A DNA stretch of 64,000 bases from Arion vulgaris (lineage: Eukaryota; Mollusca; Gastropoda; Stylommatophora; Arionidae). How positions within the stretch are numbered: position 1 is the stretch's first letter; every line of letters starts with the position of its first letter. The notes beneath the pieces are model-generated. The model saw only the letters and a program-made list of their open reading frames with translations. It ran no database searches and was not told the DNA's origin. The stretch covers positions 66,911,274 to 66,975,273 of the forward strand of contig CM036758.1 in assembly GCA_020796225.1 (NCBI GenBank), given 5' to 3'. The translations under genes and the position numbers were made by a program. This document shows, one piece after another, positions 41,140-51,396 of this stretch.

Positions 41140-41625
41140 GTTCAGCTCATACATAAGTCTCTTCTCAAAAGACTCTGCCCCTTGCGTAAGATTGCTTTCC
41201 ACACAACTCTGTCATCAGCTAGTTTTTCCAATGTGCTGGGATCTATAGAAAAGTTTTTCATTGAGGCTTTGCAGACATCTTTATATCTGAGCAGTGGTCT
41301 GCCCTGGTGCCTCTTCCTCCGAAAATTCACAGAACAACATTTATTTTGGTATGCGATGTTTCCATTCTTCTCACATGCCTCAACCATCTTAGTCCTCCAC
41401 TGCTGATCATGCCCATGATGGAAGGCAAGTTTGCACGTTGCAGTACTTCAGAGTTGGTTATCTTGTCGTACCACCTGATGTTCATAATCTTGCGGAGACA
41501 TCGAAGGTGAAAGATGTTAAGTCTCCTCTCGTGTCTTGAGTAGGATGTCCATGTTTCTGAGCCATATAGTAAAGAACTAAATTTCACAGGCTCGATATTT
41601 TGAATCTTCGTCATGAGAGTACTTT
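41140..41625 (-). pseudogene. RTE-like LINE 3' end, separate subfamily
   Basis: SSLLYGSETWTSYSRHERRL, NIFHLRCLRKIMNIRWYDKI, LPSIMGMISSGGLRWLRHVR, then RRKRHQGRPLLRYKDVCKAS, LADDRVVWKAILRKG. One frameshift near 41385. Confidence 0.88.
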
Positions 41626-41639
41626 ACAGATATCCCTAA

Positions 41640-41748
41640 CTTTGTTGCTGGAGTTATGGAGTTTATGCTTTGTGCAATGCTCTCGACAGCTGGCGTGCTA
41701 TTTATACGGAAAACACGGTGCAATAAAGTAAGTCCTTCGTCTTGGACC
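41640..41748 (+). mobile_element. SINE family C, 3' part
   Basis: ggagttatggagtttatgctt, tgcaatgctctcgacagctgg, atacggaaaacacggtgcaa, taaagtaag: the family body without its head. Confidence 0.7.
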
Positions 41749-41754
41749 TTTAGA

Positions 41755-41966
41755 TTATATCTATCTATTTATCTATCTATCTATATATCTATCTATCTAT
41801 CTATCTATTTATTTATCTATCTATCTATTTATCTATCTATCTATTTATCTATCTATCTATTTATCTATCTATCTTTCTATCTATTTAGCTATCTATATAT
41901 CTATCTATCTATTTATCTATCTATTTATCTATCTATCTATTTATCTATCTATCTATTTATCTATAT

Positions 41967-42022
<56 letters not shown>

Positions 42023-42042
42023 ATATCTATCTATCTATTCGC
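41755..42042. repeat. (TATC)n microsatellite
   Basis: About 72 tetramers with tattt variants every few units. The Tyr/Ile/Leu/Ser frame across it is an artefact. Confidence 0.97.
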
Positions 42043-42049
42043 TAATCCT

Positions 42050-42340
42050 ATGTTGCCTTACAGCGTCAGGTTGAAATAGGAGACACCTGGAGCGAGCCTC
42101 TCTAAGCACCTTGTCTTTCTTTCTTTCTCCCGTCCTGATTTGCCTCACAGCTTCAGGATAAGAGATTTCTAGAACAGGCTTTTGTGTGCGCTTCATAAAC
42201 AGTGTCTTTCGTCGCCTCTGTTATTTCTCATGTTCATCTTTTGCGTGGCCGGCCTTTTGCTTTATGTCCACTGTATCGGAGTCACATTGCTCTTTGTGAC
42301 GTCCTGCCTGTTGGTAATCTGCTTTACATTCTACCTGTGT
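42050..42340 (-). pseudogene. RTE-like LINE 3' end
   Basis: tgccttacagcgtcaggttg and tgcctcacagcttcaggata, cgcttcataaacagtgtctttcg, ggccggccttttgcttt match 6355-6500. Contains two overlapping starts, so it may be two copies. Confidence 0.75.
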
Positions 42341-42394
42341 TAAATACAATGATAAAAATGTTCATTTGAAGCATACCTTTTCGTTTTAATTTGA

Positions 42395-42500
42395 ACCTGT
42401 TTCAGATCAGTGTAAACCTGTTTCAGATCAGTGTAAACCTGTTTCAGATCAGTGTAAACCTGTTTCAGATCAGTGTAAACCTGTTTCAGATCAGATTAAA
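42395..42500. repeat. 21-bp tandem repeat, five exact copies
   Basis: ctgtttcagatcagtgtaaa plus c, identical units: a young array. Confidence 0.97.
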
Positions 42501-42655
42501 ATATGTACCACCTCAACATGTAAGGTTGGCTGAAATGTATCCCAAGAAACGGTTGTCCTTTGCCCTTCTAAAGCACCATGACATACTGCTATCTATGCAT
42601 CTTGTGATGTTATCTACCTATTTTCTGCACTGCCTACCTCTTATTTGTACTCCTT

Positions 42656-42866
42656 TTTTTTTTTTTTTTTCCGATCCAGAAGCACTTGAGCTGAAAGCTC
42701 TTCGGCTCGGTGTCATGGACATCGTAACCCTTCGGCTCGGTGCCACGAACACCGTAAATCTGGGGAACCTGTAGCTTTTCTGCCAGTCCGCGGAGTTGAA
42801 CCCACACTTACAGAGGACTAGTCACCGTAGTCCAACGCGCTACGAACACGCTGGGCAGACGGGCGT
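42656..42866 (-). mobile_element. SINE family S1, copy 4
   Basis: Full plan, poly-T at the plus-strand left end (A tail on its own strand). TSD tttgtactcctt (42644-42655, 42867-42878) is exact over 12 bp. Confidence 0.95.
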
Positions 42867-42969
42867 TTTGTACTCCTTCAAACATACCTTCTAGTATACT
42901 CTTCAGTAGAGTTTTCTGTCCTCTTCATTCTAGAATTAGGTAACCCTTTTTTACCTGAGGACTTAATAA

Positions 42970-43080
42970 AGAATTGAGCAGGTGGTAGTGGATCGTACTA
43001 AAAGTAATCTCGTATAATATGACCAAAGTATTTCAGTTTTCAATACATTATATTGTTTTGAGCCAATGTTCAGTGGTTAC
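42970..43080 (-). pseudogene. LINE fragment
   Basis: tcgtataatatgaccaaagt and atttcagttttcaatacattat recur at 43575-43640 and resemble 53045-53075; the minus strand gives LKYFGHI-like coding. Confidence 0.45.
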
Positions 43081-43269
43081 TGTGGACCAAATTAGTTGTG
43101 TGAAAAATAGTACCACTGTTACCTGCAACGCATGTTGTAGCTACACCACACCGTAACACACTAGATAACTAGAGAAATCGCAACCAAGAAAATTCACGAA
43201 GAAGAACCCGAAAGAAGGAGACATAATGCAAGAAAATTGGGAGAGAGGAAGAGATCTGGAAAAGATGGC

Positions 43270-43545
43270 TTAGATAGACAGGCTTGGAAGGTCTTGGTTG
43301 TGGACCTATGCCTGGCTAGGGTGAAGGTTGAAGGTCTTGGTGGAATGTTGGCTAGGTGGGGTTGAAGACTTGGTGGGACCATGCCTCGCTAGGAGTGAAG
43401 GGCTTGGAAGGTCTTGGTTGCGGACCTATGCCTGGCTAGGGTGAAGGGCTTGAAGGTCTTGGTTGGGACCTATGCCTGGCTAGGGTGAAGGGCTTGAAGG
43501 TCTTGGTTGTGGACCTATGCCTCGCTAGGGGTGAAGGGTGAAGAT
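43270..43545. repeat. ~50-bp minisatellite
   Basis: Units cttggaaggtcttggttgtg, gacctatgcctggctagggt, gaaggg, about six copies. The second unit is scrambled. Confidence 0.9.
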
Positions 43546-43574
43546 GAAGAAGATGGTCGTGGGTCATACAAAAA

Positions 43575-43650
43575 ATATTTTCGTATAACATGACCAAAGT
43601 ATTTCAGCTTTCAATACATTATATTATTTGTGAGACAGTGTTCCAAGAAG
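43575..43650 (-). pseudogene. LINE fragment
   Basis: Second copy of 42970-43080 (taacatgaccaaagtatttc, agctttcaatacattatatt). Confidence 0.45.
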
Positions 43651-43654
43651 GTCT

Positions 43655-43910
43655 CTTCGTGACTTCCTGTTGGATGAAGACACTAGAACAGATGTTGAAT
43701 CAACCCAGTGATTTAAGCAGTTTGAGTTACTCGTTGTTCAAGTAGAACTGGATGTCATAGGGGCAGAGTGCAGAGTATGTTTTGTCAGTGAGCCAAGGGA
43801 ACCATCAGTATGTATATTCTTAGATATCTGTTGAGGGATTCTGAGCACCTACGGGTCTGCCCGGAGTGCAATGACATCAGTTTAGTAACACATAACCAAG
43901 AGCCTATGTT
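43655..43910 (+). pseudogene. I-like LINE C-terminal fragment
   Basis: Reverse-complement relative of 840-1110: ctgttggatgaagacacta, gatgttgaatca, gatttaagcagttt, gggaaccatcagtatg, gagcacctacgggtctgccc and agtttagtaacacataacca. Confidence 0.75.
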
Positions 43911-44089
43911 CTTGTTATATAGGTTGTTTATATTCTTTTTTCCTTTATTTACTTGGTCCGTTCTAAAAAGGCATGCCACAATGTTTCCAATTATACTAAC
44001 AGTTGTACCTGTTCTTCGCACGGGGAATTTAGTTTAAATCTAATTGTAATGTTGAACACTTTTAAAGTTACATTTGTTATCCTTTTCCG

Positions 44090-44430
44090 CTGATCTTCCA
44101 AGTCGTTCCTATTTAATTTCCTCATCAATTGCATTTACACTCCTCCGACGTTTGTAGCCAAACCTAATAACTAATCTTTCCTCCTCTGTCTCCATGTTTC
44201 TGTGGCCATCATTTTCTTTTCTTATGTTTCTCCAACTGCATATCTCTAACTTCATAGGTTTCAATAGATCTACGAAAGTGTATCATTTCTGAAACCGTTC
44301 ATCTGGAGACGGCACATCATCCGAGATTATCTCAAATTAAAACAAACTTCGGGTCACCAGACGCAGGAAAGGAGATTACAAAAGTCAAGGTCAGAGTGTC
44401 AGAACGGACCAACAAACACCTCCAAGTGGT
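44090..44430. other. Unassigned
   Basis: Contains no frame above 70 codons and no recognised repeat; may be old LINE DNA. Confidence 0.3.
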
Positions 44431-44444
44431 GGCATTGGTAACAA

Positions 44445-44555
44445 ACTGCGTTGTTCGTGCTTTGCGCAATACTTTTAGCAGGTGGCGGTGCAATATCTGT
44501 GGAGAGAGACCGATCAATATGGGATAAAGCCCGGTGAAATAAAGCAAATACATTG
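44445..44555 (+). mobile_element. SINE family C, 3' part
   Basis: gttcgtgctttgcgcaatac, ttagcaggtggcggtgcaata, tgtggagagagaccgatc, cggtgaaataaag. Confidence 0.7.
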
Positions 44556-44604
44556 TATTTAGATTGTTTTTTTTAATTTTAGAAAGTGTAGTTTAACGAA
44601 TAGA

Positions 44605-44705
44605 AATCCGCACGAGTGGTTACCGGGGCCCAAATTGGGGTGTAAAGAATAGAACCACTGTTACCTGCCACGCATGTCATAAGAGGCGGCTAAGGAGGTC
44701 GGAAG
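44605..44705 (+). mobile_element. SINE family B, head and core
   Basis: cgagtggttaccggggccca, ggtgtaaagaatagaaccac, gttacctgccacgcatgtca, taagaggcggctaagg. Confidence 0.82.
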
Positions 44706-44709
44706 TGGG

Positions 44710-45360
44710 GCTATCTACTCCACACTGTTAAAAAAAAGATGGCTACGGAACGGAGAGCAAACTGAATAAACGCTGGCTGAAACGGGACACATCGCCGATG
44801 GATAAGCACCAGAGCTCCAAATGGTGCTGAAGATGTGACATAAAACACACCAATGCTAGGGATGCATGAATCAGATTTCCACATGAATAGAATTTGTGGA
44901 GAGATCTGATACATCGGTTTGGCAGTGATCGCGAGAGAGAGAGAGAAAGAAAGAATAGAAATCAAAGAAGAAAGATAAACTTGTTTACAACAATACAGTG
45001 CTGGACGGTAGTGTGCAACCTTCACAATCTAGCTATCAACCTTAACAAAACATAGCAAACTCCACTTTCAGGAAAACGAAATAAGAAACAAAAAGTATGT
45101 TTTCTTAACTGTTACCAACATGCTTTTCATTTCCTGAATAAGTCTGCATGTATAGATATAAACAATATGCATGAAATTGTTAGCACTAGAACGGATGTTA
45201 TACGTTTTATTCGTTTCAGACAAGAAAAGAGAAACGTATTGCGAAGCAACAACATGCAGCAAGACCCGATATTTATTCCGACAATAAATTTCTAACGACA
45301 TTGAAATAACAATCTTCATTTATCCTTTTTTTCAGTAACAGATTTTCATTTTAAAACAGT
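44710..45360. other. No recognisable feature
   Basis: A (GA)n stretch at 44930-44955; the two 83-104 codon minus-strand frames lack motifs. Confidence 0.35.
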
Positions 45361-45369
45361 TAGAAATTT

Positions 45370-45627
45370 ATCTTCTTCTTCTTCTTTGCATTCGTTCTTT
45401 ACGATCAATTTTAATCACTCTTTGTGATATGTTTGATCTTTGCCAAGAACGTGTATACGTTGCACATTGGTTTGGTTGAACCCTAAACGCATAGACTTCT
45501 ACACGTTTAGGACACGTGCATCCGATTTCAGCCAAACCTACTTAGTCGCCTCTTACGACATGCATGGCAGGTAACAGTGGTTCTATTCTTTACACCCCAA
45601 GTTTGGGCCCAGGTAACCACTCGGACA
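45370..45627 (-). mobile_element. SINE family B, near full length
   Basis: ttcttcttcttctttgcat tail, acgatcaattttaatcactc, tttgccaagaacgtgtatac, cgcatagacttctacacgtt, the core agtcgcctcttacgacatgc, and the head ggtaaccactcgga. Reference copy for the family in this window. Confidence 0.88.
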
Positions 45628-45679
45628 TAAGAAATTTATTGACTGATTCTATATGTTGTGTGCCATGTAAGAAGTCAAT

Positions 45680-45795
45680 GTCTTCACTTCTGTTGTACCC
45701 TTTATTTGATAAAGACCTTTTGGTCGAAACGTTGCTGTGTATTGTTATATTATTTTTGTATTTTGTAAAACTACAGTATGTTAAATAAAACTATC
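45680..45795 (+). repeat. Dispersed repeat with hammerhead-like core
   Basis: ttgataaagaccttttggtc then gaaacgttgctgtgtattgt and tattttgtaaaactacag. Within 45706-45730 the GACC/GGTC stem closes a TTTT loop between TTGATAA and GAAAC. Confidence 0.6.
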
Positions 45796-46164
45796 TTTAT
45801 CAAAGTAAACAATGTAAACAATTGTTTACTGCTCATACAATCAATTTCGTTGGAATATTAAAATAGTATTGGGATGCAGTGAATGAAATAGTCAAATCGT
45901 CTGTGTAGTTTTTAAATTTTAAAAAAAAAACATACCAAAACCCTGACCAGAACGAAAAGATACAAGGAAAACATGTCGGTAACAAATGTGTTTAAAATGT
46001 GTGAACGTTATGTTTATTGAGAAAAAAACATTTGGTCGAAACGTTGATAGAGGATGTTTTTATGCATTGCAAAGCAACCTTATTCTGTGTAATGATTTTT
46101 ATAGATTGTTTTACTGTTGTTTACAAATTCATTATTACATCAAAATGAGAAGGATGTGATCACA

Positions 46165-46430
46165 TTGGTCGTAGACTAGTGCGTCACACTCATTACTTCG
46201 TAGACTAGTGCGTCACTCATTACGTCGTAGATTAGTGCGTCACTCATTACTTCGTAGACTAGTGGATTACACATTATTTCGTAGACTAGTGCGTCACTCA
46301 TTACTTCGTAGACTAGTGGATTATACATTATTTCGTAGACTAGTGGTCACCATTAGTCGTAGACTAGTGGATTACACATTCTACGTAGACTAGTGGATTA
46401 CACATTACTACGTAGACTAGTGGATCGTGA
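46165..46430. repeat. ~25-bp minisatellite (CGTAGACTAGTGGATTACAC)
   Basis: About ten units alternating cgtagactagtgcgtcactc and cgtagactagtggattacac, each plus attactt-like spacer. Confidence 0.93.
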
Positions 46431-46539
46431 TCGCAGATTCCAAATCCCAATTAAAATTGTCATTTTTTCACCTTCATTGATGTTATCGTTCTCATTATCA
46501 AATCGCTAGTCCGAAACAGAACCTTGTCATCCTAACTTT

Positions 46540-46850
46540 ACTTCGGAATTTCTCTCTCTCATAGACCAGATGTCCCGCCTCTGACACCGTCGTGCTCAAA
46601 TCATCAGTTTCATCTCAAATCCATCTTCTCCGTGGTCTTCCTCTTCTTCTCTTTACCGGGATGCCTCCTTCAATAATGATCTTCTCCAACCCTTCGTGTT
46701 TCTTGATATGTCCAAAATATTTCAAATTTTTTATTCTTTTTTCTAACATCAGCCAGTTTTATTCGATTTTGAGTTCTTTCTGGATAAATCTATTTGTTTT
46801 CTTCTCTGTCCATGATATACGGATGACTCTTCTATAACGCTGATATTCAA
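46540..46850 (-). pseudogene. RTE-like LINE 3' end
   Basis: Same family as 20225-20620: cggaatttctctctctcata, gaccagatgtcccgcctctg, cgtggtcttcctcttcttct, gtgtttcttgatatgtccaa, ttctctgtccatgatatacgg. Confidence 0.85.
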
Positions 46851-46944
46851 ATGGTATATATATATGACGTTGATGTTGTCACAAAACTGTCATTATTACA
46901 TGTAGTACTGTTTTCTTAGGGCAGTGTAGGGCTAGTGGGACGTG

Positions 46945-47110
46945 ATCCTGAGCTATTTAATGGCCGCATAGCTAATGCAGTCGCCGCGTAGCTGTTCAGG
47001 TTAGGATTTTTTATCTATGCCCACAACCGAAAAAATCCTTAACCTTACCGTGAATTAAACATGGGTCTCTCCTGCACGAGAGCCGCGCTCTAATCCATTA
47101 GCTAGATGCC
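46945..47110 (-). repeat. tRNA-like sequence (possible SINE)
   Basis: Minus strand ctagctaatggattagagcg (box A-like) and cccatgtttaattcacgg (box B-like). The flanking gatgttatccattcagctag is tandemly repeated at 47110-47175. Confidence 0.45.
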
Positions 47111-47180
47111 TTGATGTTATCCATTCAGCTAGACGCCTTGATGCTATCCATTCAGCTAGATGTCTTGATGTTATCAACGT
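47111..47180. repeat. ~30-bp tandem repeat
   Basis: gccttgatgttatccattca / gccttgatgctatccattca, three copies. Confidence 0.85.
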
Positions 47181-47199
47181 AACTTAAATGAGGGGTGCC

Positions 47200-47760
47200 A
47201 GAGAAACACTTGGAAACAAAGGCGGACAGTATGATGTTGACCACATTATACATAGTATACATTTGATCAAAGAAAAACTACGAAACTAACCTGTATTTCT
47301 CAACACACTTCATATTATAAAAACAAGTTACTGCACTTTTCAGAGAAAATATGAGTTAAATTATCTTTGATGTTTATTTAGTTTTTTTTATTGCTAGATG
47401 GTTTTGTTACAGTCATTATTTACATTTTTTTTCGTTACTCGAATTACACTTATAAGCAAAATAGTAACTTTGATCCAATGTTTGACCTGTTTCGACCCGA
47501 CCTATGACCTTACTTTGGTTACAAACCAGTTCAAAATGCAAACTTTACTGCACATGAAACGAATCAAATGAAGTGTCTTTATATCAATATCTTACAACTA
47601 TTACTATATTCTTGTTCTTTGAAGCTTGCATAACTTCTTTATGGATTTTTTTAAAACAGCATTAAACGAATTAAAATGTATTCATTGGAAGTTTTGAATG
47701 TGCAATCAATGCGATGTTTACAAATCACTCGATAAATGATGTAGCAACTTTTTTTCATAC
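47200..47760. other. No recognisable feature
   Basis: AT-rich DNA. Confidence 0.4.
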
Positions 47761-47764
47761 TCTA

Positions 47765-47960
47765 TGTTATGTCTATACATTTCAACAAACTTCTTTCCAG
47801 GTAAAATAGTAAAATAGTTTATTCTATACCTTTATTATTGTAGATTATTGACTTCCTTGTTCATAGTCTTGGTCTTGTTATCTCTATACATTTCAACTAA
47901 CTTCTTTCTATGTTAAATTGTAAAATAGTTTATTCTATACATTTTCTTTATAGATTAATT
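47765..47960. repeat. ~112-bp tandem duplication
   Basis: tctatacatttcaacaaact / tctatacatttcaactaact and aaaatagtttattctatac occur twice in the same order. Confidence 0.85.
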
Positions 47961-47989
47961 GTTTTGTTTGTTTGCATTTCCCTGTTAGA

Positions 47990-48195
47990 AATTTTACTTT
48001 ATGTGTCAAACTTCACTTTTTGTTTCAAACTTCACCTTATGTGACAAACTTCACCTAATTTTCAAATATCACCTCATGTTACACACTTCACCTTATGTAT
48101 CAAACTTCACCTCGTGATACAAACGTCTCCTCATGTGACAAACTTCCCCTTATGTTACAAACTTCACCTCATGTTAGAAACTTCACCTTATAACT
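47990..48195. repeat. ~19-bp minisatellite (ACTTCACCTTATGTGACAA)
   Basis: Ten to eleven degenerate units. Confidence 0.92.
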
Positions 48196-48309
48196 TCTGC
48201 ATAAGCAAAAAGAGGTTAGTGACAGAAACAAATTCTAGACCATATTATTTCAATATCACGATAACGGAAATGTCGTGAACTTTGTTACTTACAGACTATA
48301 CATTTACTA

Positions 48310-48650
48310 TACACTCTGAGATGGTATGATAGGGTCACAAATTATGAGCCTATGGAGAGAGCGAGACGGATTGCGGTGAACAAAGAGGTGAAGATAAAAC
48401 GATGGCGTTGGATACGGCACACCTTTAGAAAACCCGTGGGAAATATAATAGTGAGGGCTCATTCCTGAAACCCGCAGGGAAAGGAAAAGAGGAAAACCTA
48501 GAAAGACAGGGAGTATAGTATTGGAGAAAACGATTAGTGACATTCGAAAGATCTGGAAGAAGCTGCAAGAGATCGCCTAGGATGGGATTGAACCTGGCTT
48601 GAGTTGGTTTGAGAGCGTATGCTCTAGCAGGGGTTAAAATGAACCACAAG
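48310..48650 (+). pseudogene. LINE 3' end
   Basis: TKEVKIKRWRWI-like start, then R.TFRKPVGNIIVRA, GKEKRKT, DLEEAARDRLGWD.TWLEL: an RWRW.GH...GKRKRGRP..A.DR layout with frame breaks. Confidence 0.65.
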
Positions 48651-48654
48651 AGAG

Positions 48655-49090
48655 AAGAAAAAGATAAATTTGAATAAAATATGAATATTTTTCTGTCACT
48701 GCCTTATGTGCTCTTGGGACGAGACCAGGACTGATGAATAAATTAAAATAAGTACAATGGACGTTCACACTTTGACTCCTTGTGTTCCAAACGCAACACT
48801 ATGTGGCTTTGGGTGGGCGACTTTTTACCAGGAGCCACACTAAATGGCATTTTGTTATTCTAAAAATAAATGCCTTGTTAAAACGTGGTTTTTTCCCTGG
48901 TCCACTATGAGTTTAATTCGGGGAGGGTGCAATTTCAACCACTGAAAAATGGCTCTTTGATAAAACATTTTGATTGCCTGTTGTTAAGTTGATGAGGCTT
49001 AAACATTTATAATAAGTTAATATTTCTATACACGGAGCACTCAATCAAATCTGATATGAATATAGTTTTCTTCATTTCCGTTTAATATAC
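48655..49090. other. No recognisable feature
   Basis: AT-rich DNA with no repeat relatives in the window. Confidence 0.4.
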
Positions 49091-49094
49091 TACC

Positions 49095-49555
49095 AATTAG
49101 AATGCATATTCCCAGTGGCAACGTATGGGTGTGAAGCATGGACATTTAATAGAGCAGTAGAGAAACATACATGTGCTTTTGAATATAAGTGTTACAGAAG
49201 AGTCCTTCGTATATCTTGGACAGAGAAGAGAACAAATAGATCTATCCAGAAAGAACTCAAAATCAAAGAAAACTGGATGATGCTACAAATAAGAAAGAGA
49301 CAGTTGAGATATTTTGGAGATATAAAAAGAATGAAGGGACTGGAGAAGACCATCATGGAAGGAGGCATACGGCAAAGAGAAGAAGAGGAAGACCACGAGA
49401 AGATGGATTCAGGATGTAACTGATGGTTTGAACATGACGGCTACAGAGGCAGGACATCTGCCCTATGAGAGAGAAAAATTCCGGAGAACTGTTGGGGTGA
49501 CAAAGTTCTGCTCAGGACAAGCTATTTGATGATGATGATGATGATGATACTACCA
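49095..49555 (+). pseudogene. RTE-like LINE 3' end (best copy of the GATGAT-tail family)
   Basis: VATYGCEAWTFNRAVEKHTC, AFEYKCYRRVLRISWTEKRT, KELKIKENWMMLQIRKRQLR, YFGDIKRMKGLEKTIMEGG, a frameshift near 49375, then RRWIQDVTDGLNMT, FRRTVGVTKFCSGQAI stop, then (gatgat)n at 49530-49550. It gives the reading for the more decayed copies elsewhere. Confidence 0.92.
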
Positions 49556-49619
49556 ATTAAAAGTGGTTTCGTTCATTTTGTTCTTCCCTGGAAAAATATA
49601 TCTGTACGCCCATGGTAAG

Positions 49620-50275
49620 TGTTTACACTTTGACCGTTCGCACGCTAAACTGTCATCATTATATTGTAATACACTTTGACCGTTCCTACGCTAAACTGTC
49701 ATCATTATATTGTAATACACTTTGACCGTTCCTACGCTAAACTGTCATCATTATATTGTAATACACTTTGACCGTTCCTACGCTAAACTGTCATCATTAT
49801 ATTGTAATACACTTTGACCGTTCCTACGCTAAACTGTCATCATTATATTGTAATACACTTTGACCGTTCCTACGCTAAACTGTCATCATTATATTGTAAT
49901 ACACTTTGACCGTTCCTACGCTAAACTGTCATCATTATATTGTAATACAGCTTTGACTTTCACGCTAAACTGTTCAGCATTATATTTAATACATTGTGAC
50001 CGTTCGCTACGCTCAGAACTGTCAGACATTATATTGGTAATACACTTTGACTCGTTCCTACGCTAAACTGTCATCATTATGTTTGAATACACTTTGACCG
50101 TTCCTACGCTAAACTGTCATCATTATATTGTAATACACTTTGACCGTTCCTACGCTAAACTGTCATCATTATATTGTAATACACTTTGACCGTTCCTACG
50201 CTAAACTGTCAGCATTATATTGTAATACACTTTGACCGTTCCTACGCTAAACTGTCAGCATTATATTGTAATACT
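49620..50275. repeat. 46-bp minisatellite
   Basis: About 14 units of cactttgaccgttcctacgc, taaactgtcatcattatatt, gtaata. Ten or so units are identical; three adjacent units (49945-50095) carry nearly all the indels. Confidence 0.97.
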
Positions 50276-50279
50276 AGAC

Positions 50280-50341
50280 TGTACTATTGCATCTCCATAA
50301 CTTGTTCCAGTTATCGACTCTTCCAATAACTGAATGTGTAG
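50280..50341. repeat. Direct repeat, left copy (partner 51157-51216)
   Basis: ctattgcatctccataactt, then gttccag..atcgactcttccaataactgaa. It recurs downstream as atattgcatctctataaata, then tctagt..atcagctgttccaataactgaa. Confidence 0.8.
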
Positions 50342-50434
50342 ACCAGTACTGCCCAACGCGGTGCCCGAGGGAGGCATGCCGTCCGTTTGATACATTTCTG
50401 TGGCCCTATTTTATTTCTCAGGATCAGGATTTAA

Positions 50435-50545
50435 CGTTTACTTCTGTTGTATCCCGTGCTTGATAAATGCCCTTTTGATGGAAACGTTGCTGTGTATCGT
50501 TATTGTTTTTGTATTCTGTAAAACTACAGTCCTTTGTTTTTACAT
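50435..50545 (+). repeat. Dispersed repeat with hammerhead-like core
   Basis: cttctgttgtatcccgtgct, tgataaatgcccttttgatg, gaaacgttgctgtgtatcgt, ttctgtaaaactacag. Diverged relative of 45680-45795. Confidence 0.6.
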
Positions 50546-50547
50546 GT

Positions 50548-50665
50548 TTCGTCATTGCTACATAGTTTTACTGCAGTCTTCCTTATATCGTTCCATTGCT
50601 ACATAGTTTTACTGCAGTCTTCCTATCGTTCCATTGCTACATATTTACTGCAGTCTTCTTATCGA
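50548..50665. repeat. ~37-bp tandem repeat, three copies
   Basis: cattgctacatagttttact plus gcagtcttcctatcgtt. Confidence 0.93.
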
Positions 50666-50877
50666 TAATATGTTTGTTCGCTGACTTTAACGTTAATTAT
50701 GAATAATATTATGTTTCATATTTTTCATTAACATAATATTTTTTTTTTATTAAACGTTTAGTTAGGATTAAGTTTTCATCTGTTCTTGTTAATATTACTG
50801 TAATATTATTATTATTACAATTGTCATACGGTGCCCGCGCCTCACACAGTCATTAGTCATATGCGCACCAATATTTC

Positions 50878-51132
50878 TACTTCTTATTCTTCCAACGCTC
50901 CATATCGACCACTTCTTAATCACTCTGTGTGATTTGTATGTCATCTGAGTCTAAAATCGAGTGTACGTTGTGCCAGTTATGCGCCTACAAGTAGGCCAGC
51001 ACATCCAAATTATGCGACGCTTTTTATTTACTAGGGTAGTTTCCCTAGCCCCTACTCATTCGCCTCTTCGACATGCCTTGTAGATCGCAGTGTTACTATT
51101 CTTGAGGGCCCCAGCAACCTCAACATATAAGA
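50878..51132 (-). mobile_element. SINE family A copy
   Basis: cttattcttccaacgctcca, tatcgaccacttcttaatcac, gcctacaagtaggccagcac, tcgcctcttcgacatgcctt, agatcgcagtgttactattc. Confidence 0.88.
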
Positions 51133-51156
51133 ACTTTCACAGTGCCGGCACGTAGA

Positions 51157-51216
51157 CTGTGATATTGCATCTCTATAAATAGCTCTAGTTTATCAGCTGT
51201 TCCAATAACTGAACGT
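51157..51216. repeat. Direct repeat, right copy (partner 50280-50341)
   Basis: See partner; about 75-80 percent identity by eye. Confidence 0.8.
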
Positions 51217-51396
51217 ATACGAAACAAACACTATGACCTTTATTTATATCTCTCATGTCTCCATATACATCAAAGAATAATGTATTACTAAATGGTGTAT
51301 ATTACATAGCATAGATTATAAGGTTACTATTACCAGCGTGAGTCTGTAAATGTCCTTTGAGAATAGAAGTTTCTATGTGAAATTATTTCTATACGG

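Noticed and set aside
41656..42045. 129-codon Tyr/Leu/Ile/Ser frame
   Set aside because: Translation of a TATC microsatellite preceded by SINE C.
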